Positions 1-12,700 of a DNA stretch of 64,000 nt are shown here, one piece after another; within the stretch, counting starts at the first letter, position 1; each line of letters begins with the position of its first letter. A program made the position numbers and the translations under genes. The stretch comes from Areca catechu (Eukaryota; Streptophyta; Magnoliopsida; Arecales; Arecaceae). The stretch is taken from assembly GCA_021397845.1 (NCBI GenBank), contig CM038047.1:34207601-34271600 (forward strand), read 5' to 3'. The notes beneath the pieces were generated by a model. The model had not been told where the DNA came from, made no database searches, and was given only the letters and a program-made list of their open reading frames with translations.

Positions 1-1340
1 ATTGGCAGGGTTGGCGTTTGACTTTGGCTGCGGCCACCCGGGATTCTGCGCTTGCAATAACCACTCCTCGGACATGTCCACATGGCTCCACTCCCCGAAG
101 CGCCAGCGATCGTGACCATCATTGCACTGGATTCTCGCCTTTCCACATCAGCACAACATTTACTCCCTTCGCCTCGAGTGCTTCATGTCAACGAGACTCG
201 GGAGTGGGGGGCAAATGATACGGCGAAAGGTTGACGTGTGATCCCTATCAGGTGCCATGTCAGAAAAATTGCCATGGTGGACACCCCGTCTCGAGTTCCT
301 TTGCCGAGCCGAGCTCTCCTGATACGTCGAAGCCGAGCTCCATCCTCCACCAGGTCGACGTCCGCGAGCTCGGGTCACCTAGGCCGGAGCCAAGCGACCC
401 CCTTCACTAGAGCGAGCCCCTTCGAGGTCGAGCCCTCTAGGCAGGGGTCGCATGCTGACCTCCTCCGCCGGAACAAGCCCCTCCGAGGTCGGGCTTCCTG
501 AGCCGGAGTCGGTCTCGTCCCTCCTCTGCCGGGCTGAGCCCCTCCGAGGTCGTGCTCTCTGAGCAGGAGTCGAGCCCTCCTCCACCGGTCCAAGCTTCTC
601 CAAAGTCGAGGTCAGGCCCCTTCCGGGCCAGAGCCGAGTCCCAGCTCTCCAGCTTGGCAACCGCCTCGGACAGCGCCGCCAGCCCCCAAGAGAGTGGAGC
701 CACCTCTTCGGGGCACCGGCGGGCCACCCGAGGGCCATGAAGAAGCATTCTTCAAATCATAATAACTGCCTGTGGGTGCCGCTTACACCAAGAGAGGGAG
801 GAGTTCCCCCCAATTAAGACACTTCCAGGCTTCCCAGAATGGAACGACTGGAAGGATTGTCAAAACACACAGCAGTTTCCTCACCACCAACCAGGAAAGA
901 CGTTCCGTCCATGGCACAAAATGCCGCCACATGCTCCTGACAGTACGTATCGGGAGAGACGTCCAATCCGCAGCATGGAATGCCACCGCACGCGCTTGAC
1001 AGCACAAGAAAGATCCCGAGGTAGGCGCCCAATGATCGCCTAGACTAAAAAGAACCTTCGACACGCTCGGGAAGAAGGTAACGAAAAAACAACAATCACA
1101 ATGGCAACTAATTACAAAAACTCAAGCAAGTAAAGGGAGAAGAAGGCTACGTAGAGAGTCCCTCTAGCTCGGCCACCACCCTCCCGACACACTTGCACCC
1201 CATTTCCACACTACTCACTCCTCCTAGCATGGAGTCCATCAAGAGGGGCTCGACCAGGAGGATTTGTTTTCCTGGATCGTTACTGACTTGACCGTCGGAG
1301 TTTCCCCACCGGAACCTACAAGTAACCAGTTAGAATTCCG
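1..1340. mobile_element. GC-rich LTR-like sequence, truncated by window edge
   Basis: This stretch is much richer in G+C than the DNA after it and has no credible protein. Short open frames occur on both strands but match no family I know. Its texture (GC-rich degenerate repeats, then a purine-rich segment around 1080-1150, ending near 1330 where base composition falls sharply) resembles the long LTR of a Ty3/gypsy element. I could not find paired termini or a primer-binding site, so the identity is an inference. It could also be a GC-rich gene relic. Confidence 0.3.
411..601. repeat. three degenerate ~61-bp tandem units
   Basis: Three successive units start at about 414, 477 and 538. Each opens with a version of GCCCCTCCGAGGTCG and continues through a CTCTGAGCAGGAGTC-like block into a CTCCNCCGG block. 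Long open frames on both strands here are explained by the high G+C and the repeat period, not by coding. Confidence 0.6.
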
Positions 1341-1749
1341 AGATTTTTATCTATTGCATTTATACTCTTTCATTATCTGTTTTAGTCATTAAATATTAGT
1401 TTTTACTTTTCAAAAATTCTTTTTCGAAATAATCCAAAGTCCTTGTGGATTTGACCCTTACTCCCACTATTCTACCCTTAAGAGTAGTGGATTTAAGGTT
1501 TCAAATTGATGCGTAGCGATGCGCACCAGCGATCTTGTCATATCAGGTTACATTGAGGTGGCAAAAGATTGTCCACTAGTAGGAGTTGGGTTAAAAGTTT
1601 TACTGATAGCTTGAGTCATCATAGGAGAGATCAGCACTTTAGCATCGTGGATTCAAGCCCCATACAGTTGCTTGGCATCCTAAACCTTTGCACAACTATA
1701 GGATTCCATGGTTCTCCCCATCAATCTATAGATGTAACAAAAATTTGGT

Positions 1750-2480
1750 AGCTCTTCATAGATGAAAGGCTACTAGCATATATTCCCTTTGACCAGAACA
1801 TTAGCTCCAGGCAAACACCCTTCTTCACATCCATCATAATGTAAATCCTAACAAATCCTTTCCTAATGGAATCTTTCGAACACTCATCAAGGCAGATAGG
1901 GGTAACAGTAATAGAGACTATTTTAAAAAGTTTTTCCTTATCCTAGAGCTCCATAAAAAAATCTAGTAGCCAAACCCAAACCCTAGCTTGCCTTATTTTG
2001 TCCCAGTTAGGATAGAAGTTTGGTCTCCAGCTCTCCAGAGCCAGTAACTGATCCGTTAGAGTCCACGGGCCCTTAGCCAAGATCCATGCTTGAACTTCTT
2101 CAAAGGGGAGATTAAATAGAAGAACCCCCTTAAATAGGGTAGACACATGGAAGTTACCTCGAACATTCCGTTTTATCCTCAACTTGTTCAAAATAAAATC
2201 AACAAACCCTTGCCTAAGAACTTACTGATCAAGGCAACTTTCCATCGATTGCATGCCTAATTGATGTCTTCATTAGCAAATACAATGATCCGAGAGAATT
2301 GCTCTTGGAGATCCACCACCTCCTCTGCCTTCACTTTAAAGGTCTTCCATTTGAACCGTCAGAAGTCCTATATTGCCTAAGACCAGGATTTACAAGGCTC
2401 CGTAGCCTTAGCCCCATTCTTTCTATTGGAACTCCAAGGAGGTGACCCATTTCCCCTTTTTGGTGAGAGATCTGGGTTCC
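1750..2480 (-). pseudogene. LINE (L1-type) ORF1 remnant, DUF4283-like
   Basis: Read on the minus strand, about 1943-2191 gives an 82-codon frame with the typical plant LINE ORF1 pattern: a VRGNF start, LLFNLPFEEVQ, then GPWTL, LLALESWRPNF and a W-rich strand. Upstream in another frame (about 2195-2330) lie LISKFLGKG-like residues that normally precede it. Downstream (about 1790-1930) lies a C-terminal portion resembling the segment before the LINE zinc knuckle. Frame changes and stops break it in several places. In plants this domain belongs to the nucleic-acid-binding ORF1 protein of L1 retrotransposons. No ORF2 is next to it, so only a fragment remains. Confidence 0.6.
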
Positions 2481-2639
2481 TTAGGTCCGGAAAAGAAACC
2501 CTCTCTATTCTAACCACCACACTCGTGCTACCATCATTCTTAAGTTCCTTAGTTGAAAGCCTCTCTTTTCCTTTCTTTCACGCTCATATTGCATAGAGCT
2601 TGCTGGCGATAAGTTGCTGTTTGTTAAGCATTCCTTAAC

Positions 2640-3290
2640 TGATATAACCCTTGCTATTAGATTAGAGAATGAGATTCGTTTCTACTTTTATTCCATTTGA
2701 TTAGGATATATTAGATTATGGGACAATCTTGCGATTCCTGGAAATCATTTATCTGAAAAAATAATTATAAAAAAAAAGTGATTTCTGGAAATCACTTATC
2801 TGAAAAAATAATTACAAAGAAAAATAAATTTTATCATATTTGATTGGTGAACAAATTTTTCTAAAAAATGAAATTGAAAAAAAAATTACTATATTTGGCT
2901 GGAATCCTATGTAGACATATGGTCAAATTTATAAATACGTCCATCAATAATTCTTTTTTTAGTACTAAGATAGTATTGTCATCTTCAATCAATTTTTATA
3001 TAATTATTATAATCATGTAATCCTTTATATAATATTATTTATATTTTAATTATTTTAAAAAAATATTGAATGAATTTAGAAAATATCAAAATAAATTCAA
3101 TGATCAAAAATATATTTTATTTGAAATATTTTTGCTAGTTATGGATTAGCTAGTATTTGTTTTATTTCTTTCTTCAAAAAAAAATAAACATAAAACAACT
3201 ATTTTATTATTTTATTATTTTTTATATTAAATATAATAATTTAATATAAAATTTATTTTTCTATACTGATTTATCTTCAAGTAAACGGAT
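2640..3290. other. AT-rich intergenic spacer
   Basis: Strongly A+T-rich sequence with homopolymer runs. A short segment ending in GAAATCATTTATCTGAAAAAATAATTA is nearly repeated (about 2740-2765 and 2785-2812). No gene is visible. It separates the LINE fragment from the promoter of the hnRNP-like gene. Confidence 0.5.
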
Positions 3291-3299
3291 GCTTAAAAG

Positions 3300-3775
3300 T
3301 TAGGATGGGATGGACATAGAGTTAGTGCAGGTTCTCTATGGTACCATACGGTGCGACCGCCCATCGCACGATGAACGGTTGCATGCTGTACGTGGCATGT
3401 ATCGCCTGCGCGTGTTGCGTTGCACGATCCGCGCACGTGGGCAAAGGTACTAGATAGGGATTAGTCTTTCGTATACTGTTTAGATGCCTGGTTGATCTGA
3501 TCCTTCATGACTCTTCGAGATGGGCCTAAAACCCACACCAACCTATCGGGTTAGCAACCATTGGATAAACAATCAACCTCAGTAAGATGGAAGCTTCTAG
3601 AAGGAAAGTATTCCAAAGAAAATATCCCACGTGACCTGGTGGTTGCCATAGACGGCCTATGGCCCTAGCACCTACATTTGGGCGGCCGACTCCAATCCTC
3701 CCTCCCAGCCGTCCTAACCTCGCTCCCCCGGTTCCGGGAAATCGTAGCCTTCACTCCGGAGATCTGGTGGCCGCC
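3300..3775 (+). promoter_or_regulatory. promoter and 5' leader of the hnRNP-like gene
   Basis: Base composition rises to GC-rich at about 3340. Two G-box cores (CACGTG) lie at 3434-3439 and 3628-3633, and a site II-type TGGGCC lies at 3531-3536 next to an AAACCCA stretch. Such motifs are common in promoters of plant housekeeping and RNA-metabolism genes. The start codon at 3776 sits in GCCGCCATGAG, a good context. The transcription start is not visible. No clear TATA box was found. Confidence 0.45.
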
Positions 3776-6700
3776 ATGAGTTCCAAGGACGACGCCAAGG
3801 CCAGGGAGCACGACGGAGCGAGTCCCGGGTGAGATCTCAATTCGATTCATCGTTTTCTTTTTCCTTTTGTTCAATAATAATTTCGATCCATTATTTTATG
3901 CCCATTTTGCGGTTCGTTTAGGGGGTCTCTAACGCGTTCGTTATCTTAATCTTCTCTTTTGGCCGCAGAAAGATCTTTGTTGGAGGACTTCCTAAGGACA
4001 CGAGCATTGGTGAGTCTCCTGTGCTTCTCCTCATTCCTCTAGGGTTTCTTCCATATAACTTTTCGATTTTTTTAAAAATTCCAATTAACTAAAACGTGGA
4101 TTCATTGCATTATTATCATGCGGTTTTTTTATCTTAATTAATTATTTTTTAAAAGAAAAAGGAAGTCTAGGAATGGTTGTAAGGACGTTGAGCTATTTTA
4201 ATTATGGTATGATTCATCGATTTTTATCTTAATAAATCGGATTTTTATGCCTGATTTCAGTGTGATGGATGCGTGTTGTTGTGGTTTAAACTCCGAGACC
4301 ATGTTGATTGCCCTCAGCATGTGTCATCCTGATTTGGTTATCTTTTTTCCTTGATTTTACTTTGATGTCCTGTGTAACACCTGAGCCAATAAATGAGTCA
4401 ATTTTTGAAGAAGAAAAAGGAAAAAAAACAAAAAAATAGCGGAAACAAGGTAGAAAGGACTTATCTTTGAGTAATAGCTTCAGATAGAGGGAAGAAGAGA
4501 AGGAACGATAGGGGTCTAGTAGATCTAGATCTCCATCCCTATTAATGGCTAGGATTTGCATAGAGGAGAAGCGGGGAGGAAGAAGACCAAGAAGAATTGG
4601 AAGGATCCAAAGGCTCCCAAGACCGACAGCACGAAAAAAAAAAAAAATCCGTCTCTACCGGCAAACAGGTAATAGGCCAACCCAAACCCGATCCGTATCC
4701 AAATCCTCTTGGGTATAGTGGTGGCCTAGGCCCAGCCTAGAAAATAGCCCGAACAGTCCAAGAAACTAGGCCAATGTAAAAATAAAAAAAAATCTTTGTA
4801 ATACCTGCAGAAGCTGGATCTATAAATAGAGATGAGAAGGGATAATAGAAAGCAGTTAATGAAGTAACAAATTCTCCTCCCAAAACTAAAATTTTGCTGA
4901 GTGTTTTCCTCTGAAATCCTCTCTTTCCTTCTCAAATACCCCCTCTTCCCTTCCAAATTCTCCTATTCCTCTCTCTCTCTCTCTCCCCAAACTTACCTGA
5001 ATTCAGCAGATCTGGAGCCCTCTACAGTAGAAATCAACTTCTACAAACTGGATCTGGGTGTCTCTACTGCAGAAACATCATCCAGAAGCTGAATCTGGAG
5101 CTTCTCAGCCACATGCAACTTCAACTAGGAACATGGATGTTACAAATTGGTATCAAAGTAGTAGAATTCCTTAGATCTAGGGGCAGGGATACTAGGCTTC
5201 ACTATTTCTTTCAATTTTGCAGATCTGCAAGAGGTACTGAGTTTGAACTCTATATTCCTTTTTTTTTTGCCAATACTTAGTAGTAGATTTGGTGTACCAA
5301 GGTCTGCAAAGGAGCGATTGATGTTCCACTAATCTGGAACAGCAACTTGGCCTCAGTGCTTATCGTAGGCCACCTTGGTGAGATTTTTGTTGTGAAGAGT
5401 ATATAGATTAAAAATTCAAAAAAAACCTTTATAAATCAAAAATAGTTGAAAAAAGAAGTCAAAATAGGGATGAAAAATAGAAATAGATCCAAATATCATA
5501 ACCAATTTATTTGGGAAGAAAAAATGGCCGAGGCAACTAGACTGAGAGAAATCATTGAAAATGTGAAAATTTTAGAAGAAAAAATGCAAGTGCTGACCAT
5601 TGAATCTCATAGTCAAATAAAAGAAAGAATACAACAAGTTATAGGAGAGTATAACACTAAAATTGGAGTTCTGGCGAGGTAGCTAGATGAAATATAGCAA
5701 GAAGAAAAAAATAAGATGTGAGGCATTGCAGATTGAAGCAGCTAGGAGGTATGAAATCATGATGCAGGAACAAAATCGTATACATGAGCAGTTACTGAAG
5801 TTATTCTCTCCTTAGCCATCAGTATCTCAGCTTGCTACTCCACTCGCTACACAAAACATTCTCATAGTTATAAAAAATGGAAAAGTAAATGCTAATGAAC
5901 ATCCTAGCTGCTCTTCAGCATCACCAGCCGAAGATAGGGGCAAGGGATTACTATCCACTCCATACAAGTCATTTGATAGGATGGAGGAGATCCAAGGCAG
6001 AGCAAAGTTTCACTTACCATATCCAAAGCTGGACTTTCCAACTTTCAGTGAAGAACCCAGAGAATAGGGCAGCAAATATGAGCAATATTTTAAAACATAT
6101 CAAATACATGTGAACCATTGGGTTGAAATAGCCACAATGCACTTCATAGGAAAGGCACATAGATGGAAGGACTGTTACTTGATAGACAAACCTAATCTGA
6201 GTTGGGAAGAGTTGTTAGAGGCAGTACGTAGAAGGTTTGATAACAATAGCATGAAACAATTAGTCAGAGAATTTAATAAATTGGTACAGATAGGAATTGT
6301 GGAGAAGTATCAGGAGAAATTTAAAGATTCACTTTAACTTTGCTCTCATTGAACAACATTTTATAGAGAGCTATATAAGTAGATTGAAGGAGGAATTATT
6401 TTTCTTTATTGATTTATCTCATCCAACAACACTGGAAGAAGTGTATGAACAAGCCAAACTTCATGAGCAGGCACTAGCTGTAATGTGGAGGAAGAGCAAG
6501 TTGGCTATCATAACAACACCATCTCAATTAGTAGGGTACCATCCTTCTAAAATGGCTGCACAAGGAGACACTGTTAAACCTTTAAATTTTAGAAATCATA
6601 GCTTACTTCAAGGAGTAGGAAGACAGCAATGGGAGCAAAGAAAGGTAGCAGGTTTGTGTAAGATGTGGTGGGAAATATTACTTTGGCCATTAATTTTCCA

Positions 6701-9700
6701 AAAATCAGTACATTCCCTCACTGCCACAATTGAAGTAGATGAAGTAATTGATGAGTAGATGTTACATGAAAAGGAAGCAGGAGAAGAAACCTTGATGGGG
6801 GGAAGAAGAGGAGAATGAGCTAGAAATTGTAATCTATGCCTTGGTAGGACAAAATTAGCATGATACTATTAAAATTCAAGAAGTAGGGAACAAGGCAGTG
6901 GTTATTCTGATTGATACTGGTAGTACCTACAGCTTCATTGACTTCCAGGTGGCCAAGAAAGTGAAGGCAATCCTTATTCCAACAATCCTACTGATAGTAA
7001 CTATGGCTAATGGACATAAAGGTCCTAAGCAAACTAAAATCTGCGAATTTTCAGTGGACCATGCAAGGGGAGCCATATCAAGCTAATTTAAGGATGATTA
7101 GACAGGATGGATCAAGTATCATCCCGGGAATTGACTGGTTGAGAACATATGGAAAGGTGACCTTTGATTATTAACTAAATTCTGTAACACTTATTAAGGA
7201 TGGAAAATAAATGACACTAAAAGGGTTTATAGAGGGATCAAAATTGAAATCTGTCAAAGCTGGGCTCAAATCTATTACTGCTATATAGTGGTACAGGGTT
7301 GGGTTAAAAGGAAATTATTGTGCCATTAGATGTCTTGAGAATCCTGAAAAAGGAAAAGAGAAGAGGAAATACCTACTCTGGTGAAAGCAGTGTTGGAACA
7401 GTATGAAGAAGAGGCTCCAGGATCACAGAATACCCCTACTTCCAGGTACCAACCCTGTCAATATCAGGCCTTATAGGTATACCTTTGAGCAAAAGGATGA
7501 GATAGGGCGGTAGATCCAAGAGATGCTTAAAACATCTATAATTTAACCAAGTTCCAGTCTTTATGCTTCACTAATAACTCTTAGTGAAGAAGAAAGACAA
7601 CAGTCAAAGATTTTGTGTAGATTATAGGCAGCTAAACAAGACAACTGTGAAGGACAAGTACCCAATTCCTCTTATTGGTGACATTTTGGATGAACTGGAG
7701 GGGTCTCAGTACTTTTCCAAGATTGATTTGAGGTCTGGATACTACCAGGTGAGGATGAGTCTAGAAGATGTGCACAAGATTGCATTTAGGACTCATATGG
7801 GATATTATGAGTTCTTGGTTGTGCCTTTTGGGTTAACCAATGCACATACAATATTTCAAGCCATCATGAATGAGGTATTTTTCACTTTAGAAAATTTGCA
7901 TTAGTTTTCTTTGATGACATCTAGTGTACAGCCAAATCTTAGAAAAGATGTAGAACATCTTAGGGAGGTACTAACCATATTGAAGAAGAATCAACATATG
8001 CAAAAAATGCCCAAGTGCTTCTTTGGGTAGCAACAGGTGGAATATTTGGGCCATATCATTTCAAGAGAAGGTGTAGCCACTGATTCAGCTCCAGATACAC
8101 TTAAAAAACTGAGAGGGTTCTTAGGGCTCACTGGATACTACACAAGGTTCATTAAAAGGTATGGAGCCATCAGCAAACCTTTAACTGAGCTCCTCAGGAA
8201 GGATAATTTTTATTAGAATGAAGAGACCCAAGATGCATTTGAGAGATTGAAAGAAGCGATGTCAACATCGCCAGTCCTAGCAATGCCTAACTATTCCTTA
8301 CCTTTCACTTTGGAAGTAGATTCTAGTGGTCATAGAATTGGAGCTATACTCTCAACAAGGACCATAGCATATCTTAGCGAGGGATTAAGTGAGAGGTAAG
8401 TGAGAGGCACAAGAGACTATCCACATATAAAAAAGAGTTTTTAGCTATATTAATGTTAGTATCAAAATTGAAACATTACATTAGCCATAGACCTTTCATC
8501 ATCAAGACTGATCACTAGAGCCTAAAGTATTTGTTAGAACAGAAGATACTACTGCAGCCGGGAATGTTGAAACTCATGGGACTAGATTATATAATATAAT
8601 ATAAAAGGGGAAAGAAAATTTTGCAGTTGATGCATTATCAAGATGGGTTCAGTGGAAGAAAGCATGCAAACTATAATAGCAGTAGTACCAATTTGGAGCA
8701 GTGAGATTGCAGACAGTTATGACTGGGACCAGCAGATCCAGCAAATCATGGTAGAGATATTAATTAAATCTGAATCCCAACCTGATTACTCTTATAAACA
8801 AGGAGTACTTAAATTTAAAAGAAGGATTTATGTGGGGAGTACATGAGAACTGAGACAGAAACTTCTAGAGGGGAACTGTGATAGAAATTCCTAGAGGTGA
8901 TACATGCATCATCCTTTGGGGGACACTTTGGAATGAGCCATACTCACAAAAGAATTAAGCAATTATTCTATTGGCTGAGATGAAATGAGATGTGAAGATG
9001 GTGAAGGAATGTGAGATTTGCATCAGAAATAAAATTGATGGGACTCTTTATGTAGGTCTATTACAATCATTACAAATTTCAACCCATGCTTGGCAGGAAA
9101 TCAATATGGATTTCGTAGAAACCTTGCCCAAATTAGAAAGAAAAATACTATACTAATGGTAGTGTATCGACTTACCAAATATGTTCATTTTATTTTCCAA
9201 CTCATCCCTATTAGCACAGGAGGTAGCAAGAGCTTTCCTTGACACTCTGTATAAATTGTATGGAATGTCTTAGGATATTATTTCATATAGGGACAAGATA
9301 TTTACTAGTCAAGTGTGGTAAGATCTGTTTAAATTGATGAAGGTTAAGTTACAGTTGAGCACTGCCTATGGCCTATAGGTAGATGGGCAGATTGGGAGGG
9401 TGAATTTATGTCTTGAAACTTACTTACAATGTCTCTGTTTCCAGAACCCCCTTAAATGGCACAAGTGGATATCCCTGGCTGAATGGTGGTGCAATACCAA
9501 CCACTACTCCTTAGGAATGGCCCCCTATCAAGACGGGCATCCACCCTCAATGTATCCAGCAGTTTACTTGGGAATGGAGATACACTCTACTATGGAGGAC
9601 TGGAACAAAGAAAAACAAGATGATACAGACATTGAGTGATAGACTTAAAGTGGCACAAAACTGCATGAAGCAAAATGTAGATAGAAGAAGAGTGAATAAA

Positions 9701-12700
9701 GAATATCAGGAGGGAGATATGGTATACCTCAAGCTTTAGCCGTACTGGTAAAGTTTAGTGGCCGTTCACAAGAATTTCAAGCTTACGTCACAGTATCACG
9801 AGCCTTTCAGTATATTAGAAAGGATCCGACTAGAGGCATGTAGACTTCAACTTCCTGAAGGATTCCAAATACATATGGTCTTTCATGTATCCCTGTTAAA
9901 ACGAGGGATTAGAAACCCACTACAAGCCTCATTGACGGTACCACTTATCGGGGAAGAAGGGCAACTTTTAGCCCAACCGGAAAGGATTTTAGATAGAAGG
10001 ATGGACCACAGAGAAAATAAGATAACCATGCAAGTACTTGTTAAATGGAGCAGCCTTGGTGAGGAAAAAGCCACCTGGGAGGATTACAGGACCTTTAAAG
10101 GTTAGTTTCTCTATTTTGATCCCTGATGACAAGGATCCTCTGGAGTAAGGGGGGATGTAACACCTGAGCCAATAAAAGAGTCAATTTTTGAAAAAGAAAA
10201 AGGAAAAAATACAAAAAAAAATAGTGGAAACAAGGGAGAAATGACTTTGAGTAATAGCTTTAGATAGAGGGAAGAGAAGGAACGGCCGAGGTCTTCAAGG
10301 ATTTAAAGACAGCAGTAGATCTAGATCTCCACCCCTAGTAATGGCTAGGGTTTGCACGGAGGGGAAGAGGGAAGGTAGAAGACCGAGAAGATTTGGCAGG
10401 ATCTAGGGGCTCCCAGGACTGATAGCACAAAAAAAATCCCATCTCTACCGGGCAAATAGGTAATGGGCCAATCCAAACATGATCCGCATTCAAACCCTAT
10501 TGGGTACAGTGGCAGCCTAGGCCTAGTCCGGAAAATATAGCCCGAACAGCCCAGGAAATCAGGCCAATGTAAAAATAAAAGAAATATCTCTGTAATACCT
10601 GCAGAAGCTGGATCTATAAATAGAGGTGAGGAGGGATAACAGAAAAAAGTTAATGAAGTAACAAATTCTCCTCCCAAAACTTAATTTTCGCTCTCTGAGT
10701 GTTTCCCTCTGAAATTCCCTCTTTCCCTCTCAAATCTTTCCCCTCTTCCCTTCCAAATTCCCCTATTCCTCTCTATCTCTCCCTTAACTTTCCTGAATTC
10801 AGCAGATCTGGAGCACTCTGTAGGAATCAACCTCTGGAAGCTGGATCTGAGTGTCTCTGCAGCAGGAATTCCATTCGGAAGCTGGATCTAGAGCTTGTCA
10901 GCCACAGGAAAACTTCAATTGTGAACAGGGATGTTACATCCTGACTTCATAATTATTCACATATTTGGCCCTTGTTCAATTCTTGATTTCTTCTGTTACT
11001 CTAGTGATGTTGATCATTTTCCAAAAGGTGAAATTGTCCCTTTTCTTGACTTTGGTAATGATGCTCTCGATTGGTGCTTTTATTGCCTTTGTGAAACCTT
11101 TTTTTTTTTGTTTATTGAAACCTTGTTTCAATATTAGTTTCTTTATTGATGAACTAAATTCAGGATTTTCTTTTTTTTCTTCGTATTCTCCAGTGCAATT
11201 TTTGGTAGTCTGTATGGTTGGTTATAACACCATTTAAGTTTCTTTTGCTCTAGCAAGCTATACTAGGCTTTTGTGTCCATTGGTTCGTTCGTTGCAATTT
11301 TAAGGATCCCATCCACCTGGCCGTTTTGCTGCAATATACTTATAATCAAGGAGATGATAGCCTTAAAGGCTTAAACCATATTTCTGGGCAGTGCTTTTGT
11401 TTTCTTTCTTATTGTTCTTTCCATGAGGAGGCTGAAGCCTTGGTGTCAAATTCAGCTTTTCAAATTGTTATTTCCGGTGGCTTTAGTTATATGGTGCTTC
11501 TTGTTTGTTGATAGCCCTACATCTGATTTTTTTTTTTTTTTTTAAATTATAGAAAAACCTGGTTTCTATTTTAACCCAAGGCATTTTTCACTTACGGCTG
11601 TACAATCACAAGTTTTTTTTCTCACTTTATCTTTCACATCATGTGTCTTAACATCCTTGTAATGCACAGTTTGTTCTCTCATGTGTACCTTACTGGGAAA
11701 GTGAATTTATGGAAGGAGAGTATTGAAGGTCTTGAACTGTAGAATGTCTAATAAACCATGCATATATAATGTTTATGACATGCATTAAATTTTAATATGT
11801 AAAAGAAAATGCTTATGGTCTCACATCCCTAACATATCCTATCCTTTTTTTTAAAAAAAAAAATAATTCAAGATTTGCATTTTCTGTCCATGTCATTTGG
11901 AGTCTGGATTTGCGTTTCATAGAGAAATGGTCCACTTATTTGCACTTGGAAAATACAAACACCCCACAAGAATGTTGTTGCTGAATCGATATTGTAGTTT
12001 TTGTTTGAATTGTTCTGTTTGCATCCTTTTTTTGTTGTACCATATATCCTTGATATCTGATCAACCAATTTATGAAAGTCCTTGACCACTAATAGGCTAG
12101 GGCATAATTTCTTTATGCTTTTTCCCTATAAAGCATATTTGAAATTTTGTACTGATTCTATCAACATTATGCTTTTAGTTTTTGGATATTGTAATTTTCT
12201 TGGGATTGTGATTTATTATATATTATGTTTTTCGTGGTTATTGTTGATGATCTATTTCCTGAAGAGTAATTTTTGATATTTGTATAATGTCTACATGCCA
12301 TGTTAAATGTTTCTCCTGAAACTGCATTATTTCCCATAACAGCTACATTTACAAAGCATTTTGGGAAGTACGGTGAGATTATAGACCATGTGATAATGAA
12401 AGACAAATACACATCTCAACCAAGGGGTTTTGGTTTCATCACCTATGCCGATCCTTCCGTTGTTGATAAAGTTATTGAGGATAACCATATAATCAATGGA
12501 AAACAGGTAAATGTCATTTGCAAGATGAGAACATTATATTTAGCATTATTCAATAATTATTCTTTGCGGTGCTTTCTAGTTGACAAATTAGTCATATGAT
12601 GGAAAACATGTTTCCCCTCATTCAAAATCTCATGTGGATGCATTTTCATTTTATATTCAAAGTTACTTGTATAATTTGGATGCTTAGACAGTTTAACGAG

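Larger units (their letters stand above)
4373..10938 (+). mobile_element. complete Ty3/gypsy chromovirus inside intron 2
   Basis: The 6566-bp element has two LTRs starting TGTAACACC and ending GTTACA, and a 5-bp target duplication TCCTG (4368-4372 and 10939-10943). A primer-binding site resembling initiator tRNA-Met follows the 5' LTR, and a purine tract AAGGGGGGA precedes the 3' LTR. Order inside is gag, protease, RT, RNase H, integrase, chromodomain, which defines a chromovirus. All reading frames are broken. It lies in sense orientation within an intron of the hnRNP-like gene. The LTRs of ~775 bp do not settle the chromovirus lineage. Confidence 0.92.

Noticed and set aside
160..748. Several overlapping open frames of 70-119 codons on both strands
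   Set aside because: They come from high G+C and the ~61-bp repeat; no family features and the frames contradict one another.
12300..12599. A separate 99-codon RRM protein
   Set aside because: It is exon 3 of the hnRNP-like gene read through its donor site into the intron; the phases prove it is part of the larger gene.
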